Shown here piece after piece: positions 9,966 to 21,025 of a DNA stretch of 64,000 nt (position 1 is its first letter; every line of letters starts with the position of its first letter). The stretch covers positions 107,570,965 to 107,634,964 of the forward strand of contig NC_081844.1 of assembly GCF_963259705.1 (NCBI RefSeq). The letters run 5' to 3'. The position numbers and the translations under genes were made by a program. The DNA comes from Myotis daubentonii (taxonomy: Eukaryota > Chordata > Mammalia > Chiroptera > Vespertilionidae). The notes under the pieces were generated by a model. It ran no database searches, had not been told where the DNA came from, and saw only the letters and a list, made by a program, of their open reading frames with translations.

Positions 9966-12344
9966 TAAAGACCAGCAGGTATTTAGTGACAGGCCATTGT
10001 CACATGGCTGCGATTGGGAGAGCCCACGGCCTTAACAACACAGAGCTGCTCAGCATCCACGGCCCATGGGACAGAGCACCCTGCCACCGCGCGAGCCTCA
10101 CCCTCGGCCCACGTTCCAGCGCAGCCTCTGCACGTGGGCAGACGAGGGGGTAAGAGAAAAGCAGCGACAGCCCGCAGCGCCCTCCCACCAGCCGTGATTG
10201 ACGGCGCTGAACAGACCTCAGGGGCTATGAGGGCAGGATGGCTAAGGAGTCAAGCAGGCACCCGGGTTTGAATGAGGCCCCGTTTGCTCTCAGCCTCCGG
10301 ATCTGAGATCCAGCCCTGAGGGTCTGGCCACCTGGGAAGGAGCGCCCGCCACACAGCCCCTCTGAGCCACCCACCCTCCAACTGCGCTGAGTCAGAAGGG
10401 GTTTTGTTTCCCCCCTTAAAGGCAAACACATTTTAAAACAAGTCAGCGCCCTTCCTCTAAGGGCTGGAAGTGAAAGAGAAGGTGCCTCGGGTTCCTGCCA
10501 GGTTTGGCGTGGCCTCTGGTGACCGGCAGAGGGCGCGGCGGGGGGGGGGGGGGGATCTGCTGGGGCCTGGGGCCCGGAGCTGTGGGAGGACGGGACGCCG
10601 GTCACATGCCGCCCGAGTGCCACTTCCACTCCCGCGCTGTGGCCGGGCCGGGGCATGTCCTGTGGACTGTTCCCACGCGGATGCCCTCCCATGAGGGAGC
10701 CCGCCAGCATCACCGGGCATGTGCGCACGTCAGTGTCAAGGCTGCTTGATGCCCTCCCGCCATAGGACGTGCCGATTCCTGTCCACCAGGAAGCCAGGGG
10801 CTGCATTTTCGCGGGAGTCTCTGGTCCCACAGTTGTCGCCAGGAAGGGGCGGGCAGAGGCTTCTGCCCTCAGCCCCAGTCTCGCTCCACGGAGGCCGGGG
10901 CCAGGGTTCCCGTGCACCAGCAGCTTGGCTTCCATCCGGGCTGTGTGGGCGCGGGCAGGCGCACTGCTCCCACGCAGCAGGGCACATCGGGAGGTCCCCG
11001 CGATGGAAGGCAGGCCCGTTTCACAGTGCCAGGGAGGGGAAGGTCCCCCAGGCCCACGCTACCCACCCAGGACACATCCGGGCAAAAGAGCCGTGCCCAC
11101 CTCAGAGGAAGCCTGTCCCACACACGGGGTGGGGGCTCAGCTTTCACCTTAACGCCACCAGCCCTGAACGCCTCACCACAGCCCCGTCAGAACGCCTCCC
11201 CGCGTGCGGATGTTACTGCACCAGGTGGGGGAACGGCTTCTGTCAGACAGTGTCCCTCCCACTAACACCAGGGCACCACCATGTCACGTGACGCCTGGTT
11301 AATATTCCCGTCGGCACCCCACCTTCCCCTTAATCTCATCAGCTCCTGTGTTGATACGAGCTTCACCGATGGGTGTTGATACCGCATTGCACAGGTGCCC
11401 ACATCCTGGAGTCCCAGGAAACTGCCCCCCTCCCACGGCCAAGGGGCTGGAGGCCACACTCGAAATGCGGCCCAATTCCTATTTTCATTTTACTTCGTTG
11501 CTTTATTATTATGATGTTGCATTTTTATGGCTCCACGAGCCACCACCCCAAGCATCGGATCCATCGCCTCCAAAGCCCATTGGTAGCGTCTACCTCCAGG
11601 AAGTGACCTGGTCGTCCCAGTTCCGCACCGTGGTGGCCCCTGCAGCCTGGGGACCAGAGGTGCTGCATCCTCTGCCTTCCCCCCTTTCTCTGTCCAAACC
11701 CGCGTTCCAGTGAGTCAGGGTCATGCGAGGGAACCCTGCTCCCTGACACTAACTGTTCTAGAATCCCCACGGGCCCCGCCCCGACGGCGTCCTGCAGTAC
11801 ACCTCGGAGCGGCTGCCCGGCGCCGGCACCGGAACTCACCGCGTAAGGCCCGGCTTCCCGGAGACCGCCCAGCGGGAGATGCCGCGGTCTGAGCGCTGGC
11901 CGCAGACCCCGGCGCTCTCCGTAGCTTCCAGCATAGACACGGGCAAGTGCCAAACTCGTGACTGTAGTTCTGTGTAAGGGTGTCCTTAGGGAGAGGTTCA
12001 GGGGGACACGGGGCTCCCGTGCCCTCTCGCCTCGCTGTGCAGACAGGGCGTCAGCCGCCTGGCACGTCCCGCCACTTGCCAACCTGGAAGCTCTGGAGGC
12101 TCAAGTCACAGCCTTCACTGGGCTGCCTATCCGGTCCTGCCTCCCCCCCACCCCCCAGGCCCCCAGGTGCGGTGGCTGACGTTCCAATCCTCTGATTATG
12201 TTGGTCTTGTTGGTGAGCAGCCCCCGTCCTGAGGCTCTGGGGGGGCTAGGAGTCACCCCATTAGCACAGCAGACACCCACATGACACAGGACATTCTACG
12301 GGCTCCTGGAGCTGTGACAGGAGCCGGGGAAGGAGACCAGATAG
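9966..12344. other. Unassigned GC-rich sequence
   Basis: About 2.4 kb with no recognised repeat apart from a run of 14 G at 10541-10554. A short AT-rich patch at 11470-11530 stands out from the GC-rich surroundings. Frames of 185-236 codons on the minus strand have no domain pattern and overlap plus-strand frames, so they are not called genes. Confidence 0.45.
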
Positions 12345-12545
12345 ATGTAGAAATGCATTTGTTTCTTTTTAGAGAGAGAGGAAGGGAGAGGCAGAGAGAG
12401 AAACATGGGTTGGATGCCTCGTACTGGGGATGGAGCCCACAACCCGGGCACGTGCCTGACTGGAGCCGCACCGGCGGCCCCGTGGTGCCCGGGACCACGC
12501 TCAGCCCACTGAGCGCCCAGCCGCGCCGATGGTGCCCGTCATCCA
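12345..12545 (-). mobile_element. Bat tRNA-derived SINE, older subtype
   Basis: Read on the minus strand: a GGCTGGGCGCTCAGTGGGCT head, then a box-B-like GGGTTGTGGGCTCCATCCCC, then a CT-rich tail. On the plus strand the tail is the AGAGAGAGGAAGGGAGAGGC block. It is diverged from the VES copies elsewhere in the window and shares its atypical head with the copy at 50.34 kb. Confidence 0.72.
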
Positions 12546-13463
12546 ACACTGACAAACACCATCAGCAGCACAGACCCAGAAACAACCTTACGTTTGTACT
12601 CAGTGACCGCCTGCCACATCCAAAACCCGCTCATTCCTACCGCTGTGTACTATAACACTCGCAGTATTTTTTACAGAAAAAAGAAGAAGATAACAGTCTT
12701 TTCTCTATTGTGGTGGATGAACATTCTCCTTTTCCTATTGGTAGTTTAGGAAACAACTCCAGCTCCGTGACTCTTTACTGGTAATAACATGTAATTTTTA
12801 ACGTTGTCATCAAATTTAAGAAAATCACTCCCCCCCCCCCCGCCCCCATAGTGAGCAAAAAGATCTGGAATAGTTTTCTGGAGACCAGCCTCTGGCCTGT
12901 GCACGTGTCAAGCCTGATTAATTGCACACTTCCGGTGCTGGGTGCGGAGGACATTGCTGTTGCCATAAAACCTCCCGTGATGTACATAAGCCACACAGGG
13001 AGCCGGCGGTCCGGAAGCCGTGGCAATACCAGAGCAGCTGCCGATGCCGATGTGCCCGGGGGACCGCAGGGGGCAAGCCTGTCCCTCTAACACCAAACTC
13101 AGGTGTCCCCACGGGGAGGCTGGAATTTATGATACAACATGGACATCTGGTCTTTGCCCAGGTTCCGGGCACAGAGCTCCTAAAACCCTTGGAACTTCCT
13201 AGATGTTGAGCCCTGTAAGGGGTCTTTGTTATGTTAATGGGGTGACCTGGGTTAGGGGACCTGGATTTAGACAATCCTGTTCTAGCTCTGCTTTTTGGGG
13301 GGGGGGGGAGTGCAGGGAGGGGGCAGGTGTTTCCACGCAGGAAAATCTACGTTTTTTAGGTGCCCAGGGATATGAGCCTTGACAACACGCACACGGTCGT
13401 GTACAGGTCATCAGTCACGCCCGTGTGCATCGTCCAGGAACCTCCCTGGTGCTCCTGCTCCTG
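12546..13463. other. Unassigned sequence with mononucleotide tracts
   Basis: Holds a C tract at 12829-12841 and a G tract at 13299-13308. The AT-rich part at 12640-12830 may be an old interspersed repeat but cannot be named. No exon recognised. Confidence 0.4.
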
Positions 13464-14740
13464 GGCACCCACCTCCTCTCCTCACCTACATCCCCTGACA
13501 CCCACCTCCTCTCCTCACCCACATCCCCTCCACCCACCTCCTCTCCTCACCCACATCCCCTGACACCCACCTCCTCTCCTCACCCACATCCCCTGACACC
13601 CACCTCCTCTCCTCACCCACATCCCCTCCACCCACCTCCTCTCCTCACCCACATCCCCTGACACCCACCTCCTCTCCTCACCTACATCCCCTGACACCCA
13701 CCTCCTCTCCTCACCCACATCCCCTCCACCCACCTCCTCTCCTCACCCACATCCCCTCCACCCACCTCCTCTCCTCACCCACATCCCCTCCACCCACCTC
13801 CTCTCCTCACCTACATCCCCTGACACCCACCTCCTCTCCTCACCTACATCCCCTGACACCCACCTCCTCTCCTCACCTACATCCCCTCCACCCACCTCCT
13901 CTCCTCACCCACATCCCCTCCACCCACCTCCTCTCCTCACCCACATCCCCTCCACCCACCTCCTCTCCTCACCCACATCCCCTCCACCCACCTCCTCTCC
14001 TCACCCACATCCCCTCCACCCACCTCCTCTCCTCACCTACATCCCCTCCACCCACCTCCTCTCCTCACCCACATCCCCTCCACCCACCTCCTCTCCTCAC
14101 CCACATCCCCTCCACCCACCTCCTCTCCTCACCTACATCCCCTGACACCCACCTCCTCTCCTCACCCACATCCCCTGATACCCACCTCCTCTCCTCACCC
14201 ACATCCCCTCCACCCACCTCCTCTCCTCACCCACATCCCCTGCACCCACCTCCTCTCCTCACCCACATCCCCTGACACCCACCTCCTCTCCTCACCCACA
14301 TCCCCTGACACCCACCTCCTCTCCTCACCCACATCCCCTCCACCCACCTCCTCTCCTCACCCACATCCCCTCCACCCACCTCCTCTCCTCACCCACATCC
14401 CCTCCACCCACCTCCTCTCCTCACCCACATCCCCTGACACCCACCTCCTCTCCTCACCCACATCCCCTGACACCCACCTCCTCTCCTCACCCACATCCCC
14501 TGACACCCACCTCCTCTCCTCACCCACATCCCCTGACACCCACCTCCTCTCCTCACCCACATCCCCTCCACCCACCTCCTCTCCTCACCCACATCCCCTC
14601 CACCCACCTCCTCTCCTCACCCACATCCCCTGACACCCACCTCCTCTCCTCACCCACATCCCCTCCACCCACCTCCTCTCCTCACCCACATCCCCTGACA
14701 CCCACCTCCTCTCCTCACCCACATCCCCTGACACCCACCG
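13464..14740. repeat. 32/33-bp minisatellite, about 39 copies
   Basis: Head-to-tail units of the form ACCTCCTCTCCTCACCCACA followed by TCCCCT and a variable joint. Two length classes interleave: a 32-bp unit ending CCACCC and a 33-bp unit ending GACACCC. The block starts at 13471, 13504 and 13536 show both spacings. A second variable site is CACCTAC versus CACCCAC. Single variants GATAC and GCAC occur near 14180 and 14240. One strand is nearly pure pyrimidine plus A. There are no unique spacers between units, so it is not CRISPR-like. Recent unequal exchange or slippage is likely because copies differ by only one or two bases. Confidence 0.97.
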
Positions 14741-15299
14741 CCCGGCTCTTCCCTAGGGTTTGCATGTCCTCCCTGCTGCCCTCTGAGCCCTGCGTGTGGT
14801 TCTGGGTGCAGGGAGTTTGCTCTCGGTGTTGAGCAGGATCCCGTGTGCAGATGAGCCTCTCGCTCCCCTTAAGGAACCTGAAACCTCCATCTCCCAGCAG
14901 CTGCAAGTGCCTGGTCTCAGGGTGGGGTCCCGTGGGTCTGAGCGTGAGCCTGGGTGAGAGGGCGGCCCACATCCTCCTCCCTGAGGGAAGGGACCAGGCA
15001 TCCCTTTCTCCGCAGTTTCATGCCTGACTCCTGCTAAGGGCAGAGGACACACACGCTGGGGCCCGGGTCCCTCTGGACAGTGAAGGACGGGGCTGGGAAG
15101 TGCTGGGAGGAGAGACCTGCGAGGCGAAGGCGGCGGAGGACCAGCCCTCCGTGTGCGCAGGCGAACTCGTGGCGACCTCCCGGCTCCCTTTCCCCTCCTT
15201 GGCCTGTTTGCACTCCTGCTCCTGGTTCCTTCCTGTCCTGGCCAGGGAGGGCTGGAAGGGCTTCCCAAGACAGGGCCCCAACACTAGGTTAGTCCCTTG
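14741..15299. other. Unassigned GC-rich sequence
   Basis: Flanks the minisatellite. No transposon or exon recognised. A frame open for 171 codons on the minus strand gives a Pro/Arg/Ser-rich product without domain features. Confidence 0.45.
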
Positions 15300-15339
15300 A
15301 TTAACTAACTAACTAACTAACTAACCAACCAACTAACCA
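15300..15339. repeat. (AACT)n tetranucleotide repeat
   Basis: About nine AACT units; the right end contains AACC variants. The left half is pure. Confidence 0.93.
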
Positions 15340-15399
15340 GGATTTTACAGATCCTCAGGCAGGAGGGTGTGGAGCTGAGTTCTGGTCTGAGCGCTGCTG

Positions 15400-15535
15400 T
15401 GACAATAGATGCCACAGCCTACAAACCGCAGCCACTAAAAATAAGCCCCAGTCACCTGGTCTCACTTCTTTAAGTGCCTGTGTTCTGTGCTGGATCCAAA
15501 CCCCAGGTAATTAGCTTTAAAAGCCTCATTTGCAG
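15400..15535. promoter_or_regulatory. Candidate conserved non-coding element with MEF2-type site
   Basis: A short AT-richer island in GC-rich DNA, free of recognised repeats. CTAAAAATAA at 15435-15444 fits the MEF2 consensus YTAWWWWTAR, and GTAATTAGCTTTAAAAG lies close by at about 15508. Regulatory function is inference only. Confidence 0.28.
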
Positions 15536-16539
15536 GAGAGAGGCGGTGGGTGGGCCGCCCGGAGGAGGGAGGCGCAGAGGAGCGAGCCTGCAGAGGCAGC
15601 TCAGGAAGGAAGTGGAGCAGCAAAGGAGGAGAGGAACAGGGCTCAGAGGAGGCTCCTGGGGACGGCGCTGGGGAGGGGATGTGCTGAGGAGGCGGAGATG
15701 GGAGGAGGAGGGGCCCTCCAGCAGGGGGACGCCTGGAATGCGTGCAGAGGGGACAGGGCCCCTCTGGAAGTGGGTTCCATCACCCTGTCTGCCGCCCAGG
15801 CCCCCAGCCGAGGCCAGTCCTCCTCTCTGCCTCCTCATCCCTCTGGGCACGCGGCCACCCCATCACTGTCCAGCAGCCACGCCCTGTCCCCTCCATGGAT
15901 GCTCCCGCTTCGGGTCCTCCCCCTCCCCATCCTCAAGGGACCCCTCTGCTCCTGCCACTCCCCTGCTGAAAACGCCGAGGGGCTCCCAACTACCCCCGGA
16001 ACCAAGACCTCCCGGGAGACAGGGAAGGTTCCACATCACATCCCAGGCTCCCCTGCGCCTCCGATTCCAAGGAGACACTCTGCCCTCGGGCCCACACGGG
16101 TGAGCGTGGGCTGAAGCTGGCCCGTGGGCATGCCGTGCTTGGTGTTTGGACACTTCAAAAATCTAAACATTTTACATATAAATTCAGATTTTTTTTTTTT
16201 TTACTCCTCTTGAGGAGTTGGAAAACCCAGCAACAGAGGGCCCACATTCCAACGTGGCGGGCCTCCTTGGTTGGCCGCAGTCCCCACCGCTCTCTAATGC
16301 CTCTGCTAGTCTGGCTCCACTCATTGGCATTACCTTTTGGGCCCTGTGGACAACGAAGTTTGAGGCTGCAACTGCGACAAAACGTTACGTGGTGGCAGCC
16401 TGGCCCTAGACGCTGCCTGGGCCTGGGGACCCCTGGATGAACGAGACATGGTCGCCCCCTGCACGGGCTGTGATGGGCGGGAAGGGCTCAGAGACAGGAG
16501 TGGTGCCCGCCCACCCTGCCGGCTCCAGCCAGACCTCAA
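15536..16539. other. Unassigned sequence, possible L2 fragment near 15930-16020
   Basis: The words TCCTGCCACTCCCCTGCTGA and AACGCCGAGGGGCTCCCAAC resemble the middle of an L2 3' end but the match is weak. A T tract lies at 16190-16202. Long frames (up to 209 codons) are open across 15474-16114 in two overlapping plus frames, the pattern of composition rather than coding. Confidence 0.35.
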
Positions 16540-16785
16540 CCCCCGTGTCTTTGTTCGCTGCGGTCTCCTCTGCCTTCCATCAGGGGACCCGGCTCCTCCT
16601 CCATGACCTCCGAGGTCACGCCCCGCCCCAGCCGCGGCCTCGCTCGGCCAGGTGCTGTACTCTAGTCTCAATTGGCCAAGATCAGGGTCCATGTCATGTC
16701 CATCGCTGCCCCGACTCAGCGTCCGCACATCCCCAGCTTCCTTCTGTGCACATAACAGGTGCTCAGCAAAGTTTTTAATGAGGCC
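16540..16785 (+). mobile_element. L2 LINE 3' fragment
   Basis: Resembles the L2 3' end: TCTTTGTTCGCTGCGGTCTC, a middle CCAAGATCAGGGTCCATGTC, and an end AACAGGTGCTCAGCAAAG before TTTTTAATG, which parallels the CACATAGTAGGCGCTCAATA type of terminus. Highly diverged. Confidence 0.5.
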
Positions 16786-17110
16786 AATTTGGAAGCAGCT
16801 AGAACTAGTCTCCTAATGAAAGTCAGAAAAAGTAATTTAGATTTCAACTTTTCTGTTCCTTCAGAGCGAGCATGCATTAGAGAGAGAGCACAGAATTAAA
16901 AGTACAGCAAACACCTTTCTGATCTGAAATAGTTGAAGGGTGTGGAGGAGGAGAGTAAGGAGAAATGATTTATATATATAACATAAAAGAATACATTTGA
17001 GGCTATTTTAAGAGAATAGATTATCTTTTAATTGTGGATTCTGAAGTCTGTTTACTTGAACTAACCTTGGATTTCAAAGCTTTGGGGTAACATTTTCTCT
17101 GCGTCGTTCA
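16786..17110. promoter_or_regulatory. AT-rich repeat-free island, candidate conserved element
   Basis: About 320 bp of AT-rich DNA between GC-rich segments. It has CTAATGAAAGTC, AAGTAATTTAGATTTC, GCATGCATTAGAG and TTAATTGTGGATT words. No LINE or SINE structure recognised. An old unrecognised repeat is an equally good explanation. Confidence 0.25.
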
Positions 17111-17265
17111 TGCACCCCTCACATTAGAAGTTGAGTCCGCTGCCCCCCTTCATCGCCTCTCCCCATGGTCCACATAATTCTCCCCAACACCCTCCTGGAG
17201 CCCACCCAGCCTCTGCTTTTCCTGAGACAACATGTCATCCTCTAAGGCCTGGAGACCGGGGCCCC

Positions 17266-17283
17266 CTCCCCCCCCCCCCCCCC
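17266..17283. repeat. C homopolymer tract
   Basis: A run of C interrupted by one T at its left edge. Homopolymers of this kind are unstable and prone to sequencing length errors. Confidence 0.9.
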
Positions 17284-17327
17284 GGCTCCCTGCCCGCAGG
17301 GCTGTGTGGCAGAGTGACTCCCTAGGG

Positions 17328-17539
17328 CAGTGGTTCTCAACCTTCTGGCCCTTTAAATACAGTTCCTCATATTGTGACCCAACCATAAAATTATTTTCGT
17401 TGCTACTTCATAACTGCGATGTTGCTACTGTGATGAACCGTCATGTAAATATCTGATATGCAGGATGGTCTGAGGCGACCCCTGTGAAAGGGTCGTTCAA
17501 CCGCCAAAAGGGTCGCGACCCACAGGTTGAGAACCACTG
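17328..17539 (-). mobile_element. SPIN-type hAT MITE
   Basis: Terminal inverted repeats CAGTGGTTCTCAACCTTC and, at the other end, GGTTGAGAACCACTG. The interior has ATACAGTTCCTCATATTGTG, CATAAAATTATTTTCGTTGC, TACTTCATAACTGCGATGTT, ATCTGATATGCAGGATGGTC and CGACCCCTGTGAAAGGGTCG, which is the SPIN (Space Invader) MITE reading in the opposite orientation to the copy at 56.43 kb. Flanking 8-mers CCCTAGGG and CCCCAGGA agree at six of eight bases, consistent with an aged 8-bp hAT target duplication. About 212 bp, no transposase. SPIN is known from several distantly related vertebrates including Myotis. Confidence 0.92.
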
Positions 17540-17697
17540 CCCCAGGAGCACAGAAGAGGCACGTGCCACCCTGACTTCACTAACCTCAGCGATGCCGCAC
17601 TCCGGGGCGGTTGTCATGGGGGGGCTCTGACGGAGGTGGGCCCAGAGGGGAGGCGGTTTCAGGCCTGGGGCAGGGGTGTTGGGCGGGTGTTTTCTTT

Positions 17698-17883
17698 CTT
17701 TTTAATTTTTTAAAAATATATTTGTGTTGATTTCAGAGAGGAAGGGAGAGAGAGATGAGAGAGATCAGTGATGAGAGAGAATCGTCGATCGGCTGCCTCC
17801 TGCACACCCCACACTGGGGATGGAGTCTACAACCCAGGAATCAAACCATTATGCTCAACCACTGAGCCACACCGGCCGGGCTC
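17698..17883 (-). mobile_element. VES-type bat SINE
   Basis: On the plus strand: a T/A-rich terminus with AAAATATATTTGTGTTGATT, the AGAGAGGAAGGGAGAGAGAG block, GGCTGCCTCCTGCACACCCC, AACCCAGGAATCAAACCATT (complement of tRNA box B) and ACTGAGCCACACCGGCCGGG (complement of the SINE head). Orientation is therefore minus. No convincing target duplication was found. Confidence 0.9.
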
Positions 17884-18439
17884 AGCCATCACTCCTTACG
17901 GCAGAATCCCGGGGTGGGGGTGGGGGTGGGGGGACAGCACAAGGGACAGAAGTCAAAGGGGTCACAGGACGTGGAGGGAGGCTCCCACCCTCGGCTCCTG
18001 CCCCGAGGCCACAGGAGGAGGGAGGATGAGTGCTCTGCCCACAGGAGCCTGTTCCAGCTCCACGGGCGGGGGCGCCTCCCAGAGGCACACGTGGTGCCAG
18101 AGCCCCAGGGTGGCCAGCGCCACTCGCTGCCCCGCGCCATGAGCAGACCTGAGGCCACAAGAGGCCCGGGGGACCCTAATGCCCAGTCACGGACCCCCAG
18201 TAAACACAACCCGGGATGATGGCCCCGGACGGCGTGGCCCAGAGGCAGGCAGAGGGCCGGCCATGCCTCCCGCCTCCCTGCCAGGACTGACATGTGTGCA
18301 GGCTGCTCTCGTGGGTGGACGAGCTGACGAGCCCTTTTCAGTCCTTGTTCCATAGGCACGTCCCACGTACCTAGTCTGAGTATCTGCCCCTTTTCACAGC
18401 TAATTCCGTGGCATTCAATGAAGGGGGAAGAGCCAGATG
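17884..18439. other. Unassigned sequence with a G-rich run
   Basis: At 17911-17933 there is a GGGGTGGGGGTGGGGGTGGG run that meets the four-G-tract rule for a G-quadruplex. The remainder is GC-rich and unassigned. Confidence 0.5.
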
Positions 18440-18640
18440 ACCCTCTCCATGGATGCCAGAAACACAGGTCATGAATCCAACGCTTGATCCCGGTTTAAAA
18501 GAGTAAAACAAACTAAAAACCAAACTGGAATAGAATGAAACTCTCCCAATCTGGTAGAAGGCGGCCACCAGAAATCCCCCCAAAACACCGCACTTGGTTC
18601 CCCAACATCAGAAACCTCCGCGCTCACTGCGGGAAGCCGC
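18440..18640 (+). mobile_element. Decayed L1 ORF2 fragment (reverse transcriptase region)
   Basis: Word order resembles the L1 ORF2 stretch encoding the end of the RT domain: TCTCCATGGATGCCAGAAAC, CACAGGTCATGAATCCAACG, AAACTGGAATAGAATGAAAC and CCACCAGAAATCCCCCCAAA. Many indels break the frame. Confidence 0.55.
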
Positions 18641-19871
18641 GGACGTGCTGCTCAGAGCAACACCGCCTCACGTCGCAAGTGACACGCTTGGAAAGTGGCA
18701 GCTCAAGTGGCAGACATTCGCTCTCTACTAAACACGCAAGAAAACCCAAAGGAGAAGACAGCAGCACGAGAACCAATGCGAGAATTCCGGAAGTTGGCCA
18801 GACCCACCCCTAAAGCAAATATCTGAGGAGTCTGCTGCATGCTGGGCCCTTTCCTGGGGATTTGGCGAACGCGGTCCAGGGTCTCCCTTTGCAGGGTTGA
18901 CATTCACACGGGCACAAAGTTCACGTAGAGAAGTGACCAGCAAGAACCGAGTCAGAGTGTAATGGGGAAGAGGGATCCGACTCACAAACCCAAAAGACCC
19001 CTGAGATGCCTCGAGATAAATCCACGGGGACAGGGACAGCCCTCCCTCCGGAAGGGGCTTTAAATTGTGCCGACGCCATTAAATTAACCTCCTCACCACA
19101 TGCAGGCGGTGGACTGTGACTCCCCTGCTTTGCAGATGGGAGGCCTGAGGCCGCAGGAAGTTGCTTCATCTGTCTGAGGTCAGTCAGGAGCGAAACGCAC
19201 TTTCAAGACCTTGTCCGAGGTCAGGGCTGACAGCCGCCATGCGCCTCCCCGCCAGCTCTACACCTTCCCCTTCCCCTCAACCTGTCCCCCCACCCGGGAG
19301 GCGGCAGAGCCCACACTCTCCGTCCTTGTTATGAAGGAGGCACCGATTGGAAGCTCTTAGCGCAGGGCCTCAGGCAGGTGCTTGGTCAGCTGGGGTTCCT
19401 CCCTTCTCACCAGGGGAGGCATCGAGCTCCCTGGGGCTCAGTGATGGCCGAGCAGGGTCCCACCTCCCAGAGAGTACCGGGAAGGCCGCTCCAGGAGGCA
19501 GGAGGGAGGTGGCTCTCTCGGGAGAGACTTTCTATCACACTGACGTGCTAGTGATTCACGCAGCCGTGTGGTGGGAGAGACAGGGAATCTGAGGGTTGGA
19601 AAATGCTAATCTTTCTGAGCAGCAATTAGTTGGAGGTTAAATTGCAGCGCCTTTTGAGGGAGCAGCCACTTTGCCTCCTCAGGGGGTGACTCATGGAGAA
19701 GACCTTTTCCCACAGAGCAAGCTCAGCCCAGAGGCACCAGGCCGCACCCAGGGGCGCCCACGCCCTAAGCACTCCTGGGGGCTGGCTGTGGTCTCACGGG
19801 CTCCCAGTGTGCGTACCACACAACCAGGAAAAGGAGAAAACTCCCGGGCCCAGCACCTAACGCAAGAACTA
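18641..19871. other. Unassigned sequence with possible MIR at 19120-19210
   Basis: At 19120-19210 the words CTGCTTTGCAGATGGGAGGC, CTGAGGCCGCAGGAAGTTGC and TCAGTCAGGAGCG follow the complement of MIR loosely. At 19600-19700 an AT-richer patch includes ATGCTAATCTTTCTGAGC and CAATTAGTTGG and could be regulatory. The rest is unassigned. Confidence 0.4.
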
Positions 19872-20345
19872 CTAACATTTTAAAATTATTTTCATTTTAT
19901 TTTGTTGTTGTTGTTGTTAATCCTCACCCAAGGATATTTTTCCATGGGATTTTAGAGAGAGTGGAAGGGAGGGAGGGGGGCAGAGGGTGAGAGAGAAAGA
20001 CAGAGAGAGAAACATCCATGTGGGAGAGACACAACAATTGGTTGCCTCTCAAATCCACCCTGAGTGGGCCCCGGGATAGAACCTGCAACCCAGGTCATGT
20101 GCCCTTGACCAGGAATCGAACCCCAGAACCTTCAGTGCGCGGGACGACACTCCGACCACTGAGCCACACCGGCCGGCGCCTGCTAACATTTTAAAATTGT
20201 AGTTGTCATATAATATGATACTAGTTCCAGGAGTGCAACATAGTGGCCCAACATTTATATACCTTCTGATGTGATCACCACGACGAGTAGTAACCATCTG
20301 TCACTGTAGGGAGTATAGTGGATAATACGGAAAAAACTGCCAGAT
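19872..20345 (-). mobile_element. L1 3' UTR fragment, split by a SINE
   Basis: The part after the SINE (20199-20345) reads ATATGATACTAGTTCCAGGA, GTGCAACATAGTGGCCCAAC, ATTTATATACCTTCTGATGT, GATCACCACGACGAGTAGTA and ACCATCTGTCACTG. This is the complement of the L1MA/L1MB-type 3' UTR with its GTGGTGATCA word. The SINE at 19888-20182 sits in it with a 16-bp target duplication, so the SINE is younger than the L1. Confidence 0.72.
19888..20182 (-). mobile_element. Bat tRNA-derived SINE with intact target duplication
   Basis: The direct repeat CTAACATTTTAAAATT flanks it exactly (19872-19887 and 20183-20198). Between them on the plus strand: a TTG-rich tail, TCCTCACCCAAGGATATTTT, AGAGAGAAACATCCATGTGG, CAATTGGTTGCCTCTC, CCAGGAATCGAACCCCAGAA (box B complement) and CTGAGCCACACCGGCCGGCG. 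The older, longer subtype has an extra AACCTGCAACCCAGGTCATG block. The perfect duplication implies a fairly recent insertion. Confidence 0.95.
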
Positions 20346-20904
20346 TGCTAACATTTAATAATACGGTGCGAACTGCTAACATTGTGATCTAGTTCCTTCT
20401 GGCTTTTCAATCCCATCTGCCTGTGTTTCTTTCTTTCTTGCAACACTGTAATCCTCTAATTTAAGATCCAAGCTCCACATACAGGGCCCAACTCAGGTTC
20501 CTTCTAAGGGGAAAAAGACACATTGAAATGTGAAACTTGTCCTTCCAGCAAAGAGACAGGCTCCATGTTCAGGGGAAGCACAAACTTGCTAACGAGGCGC
20601 ACACACCCCTCACCTCAATGAAAGGCTGGGGAGCAACAGAACCGTTAAGACTGTGTGGCTGAGCTTGAGAAAAAACAAAGGAAGTTCTCAGAGGCAAAAA
20701 CCCCAGGCACGAATAAAAAGAAGGGAAAATGAACGGGGGGCAGAGCACCCCGCCGAGCCCTGGGCCTAAATAGAAGAGCCACAGATGTTGTGTAAATGAA
20801 ACTGGGCAGTCGGCGAGCTTCTGAAACCGGCCCGTTTCCCTCGGCATGACCCCCCCCCGCCCCCCCCGCCCCCCGGGACCCACGGAAGCTGTCAGGTGCT
20901 CGGG
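20346..20904. other. Unassigned sequence with G/C-tract island
   Basis: The word TGCTAACATT occurs three times between 20181 and 20377, partly from the SINE target site. C tracts lie at 20850-20875. No exon recognised. Confidence 0.4.
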
Positions 20905-21025
20905 CATTCGTTTCTTTTTATTGCCGAGTCGTGTTCCGTGGTGTGAGCCACCGCAGTTTAACAGCCGACTCATCGGAGGACATCGCCTCGTCTTCAGTGT
21001 CTGGCTATTACGGGAAGAGGCGCAA
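20905..21025 (-). mobile_element. Decayed L1 3' end
   Basis: Complement of the L1 ORF2 carboxy-terminal region: TTTCTTTTTATTGCCGAGTC, GTGTTCCGTGGTGTGAGCCA, CAGTTTAACAGCCGACTCAT, CGGAGGACATCGCC and GTGTCTGGCTATTACGG. These parallel the familiar antisense words TTCTTTTTAATGGCTGAATA and GGACATTTGGG. Confidence 0.5.

Noticed and set aside
13464..14740. CRISPR-like regular repeats of 32-33 bp
   Set aside because: There are no unique spacers; units are directly adjacent and the DNA is mammalian. It is a minisatellite.
15474..16114. Two overlapping frames near 200 codons
   Set aside because: Two frames open on the same strand over the same interval point to GC-driven stop depletion rather than coding.
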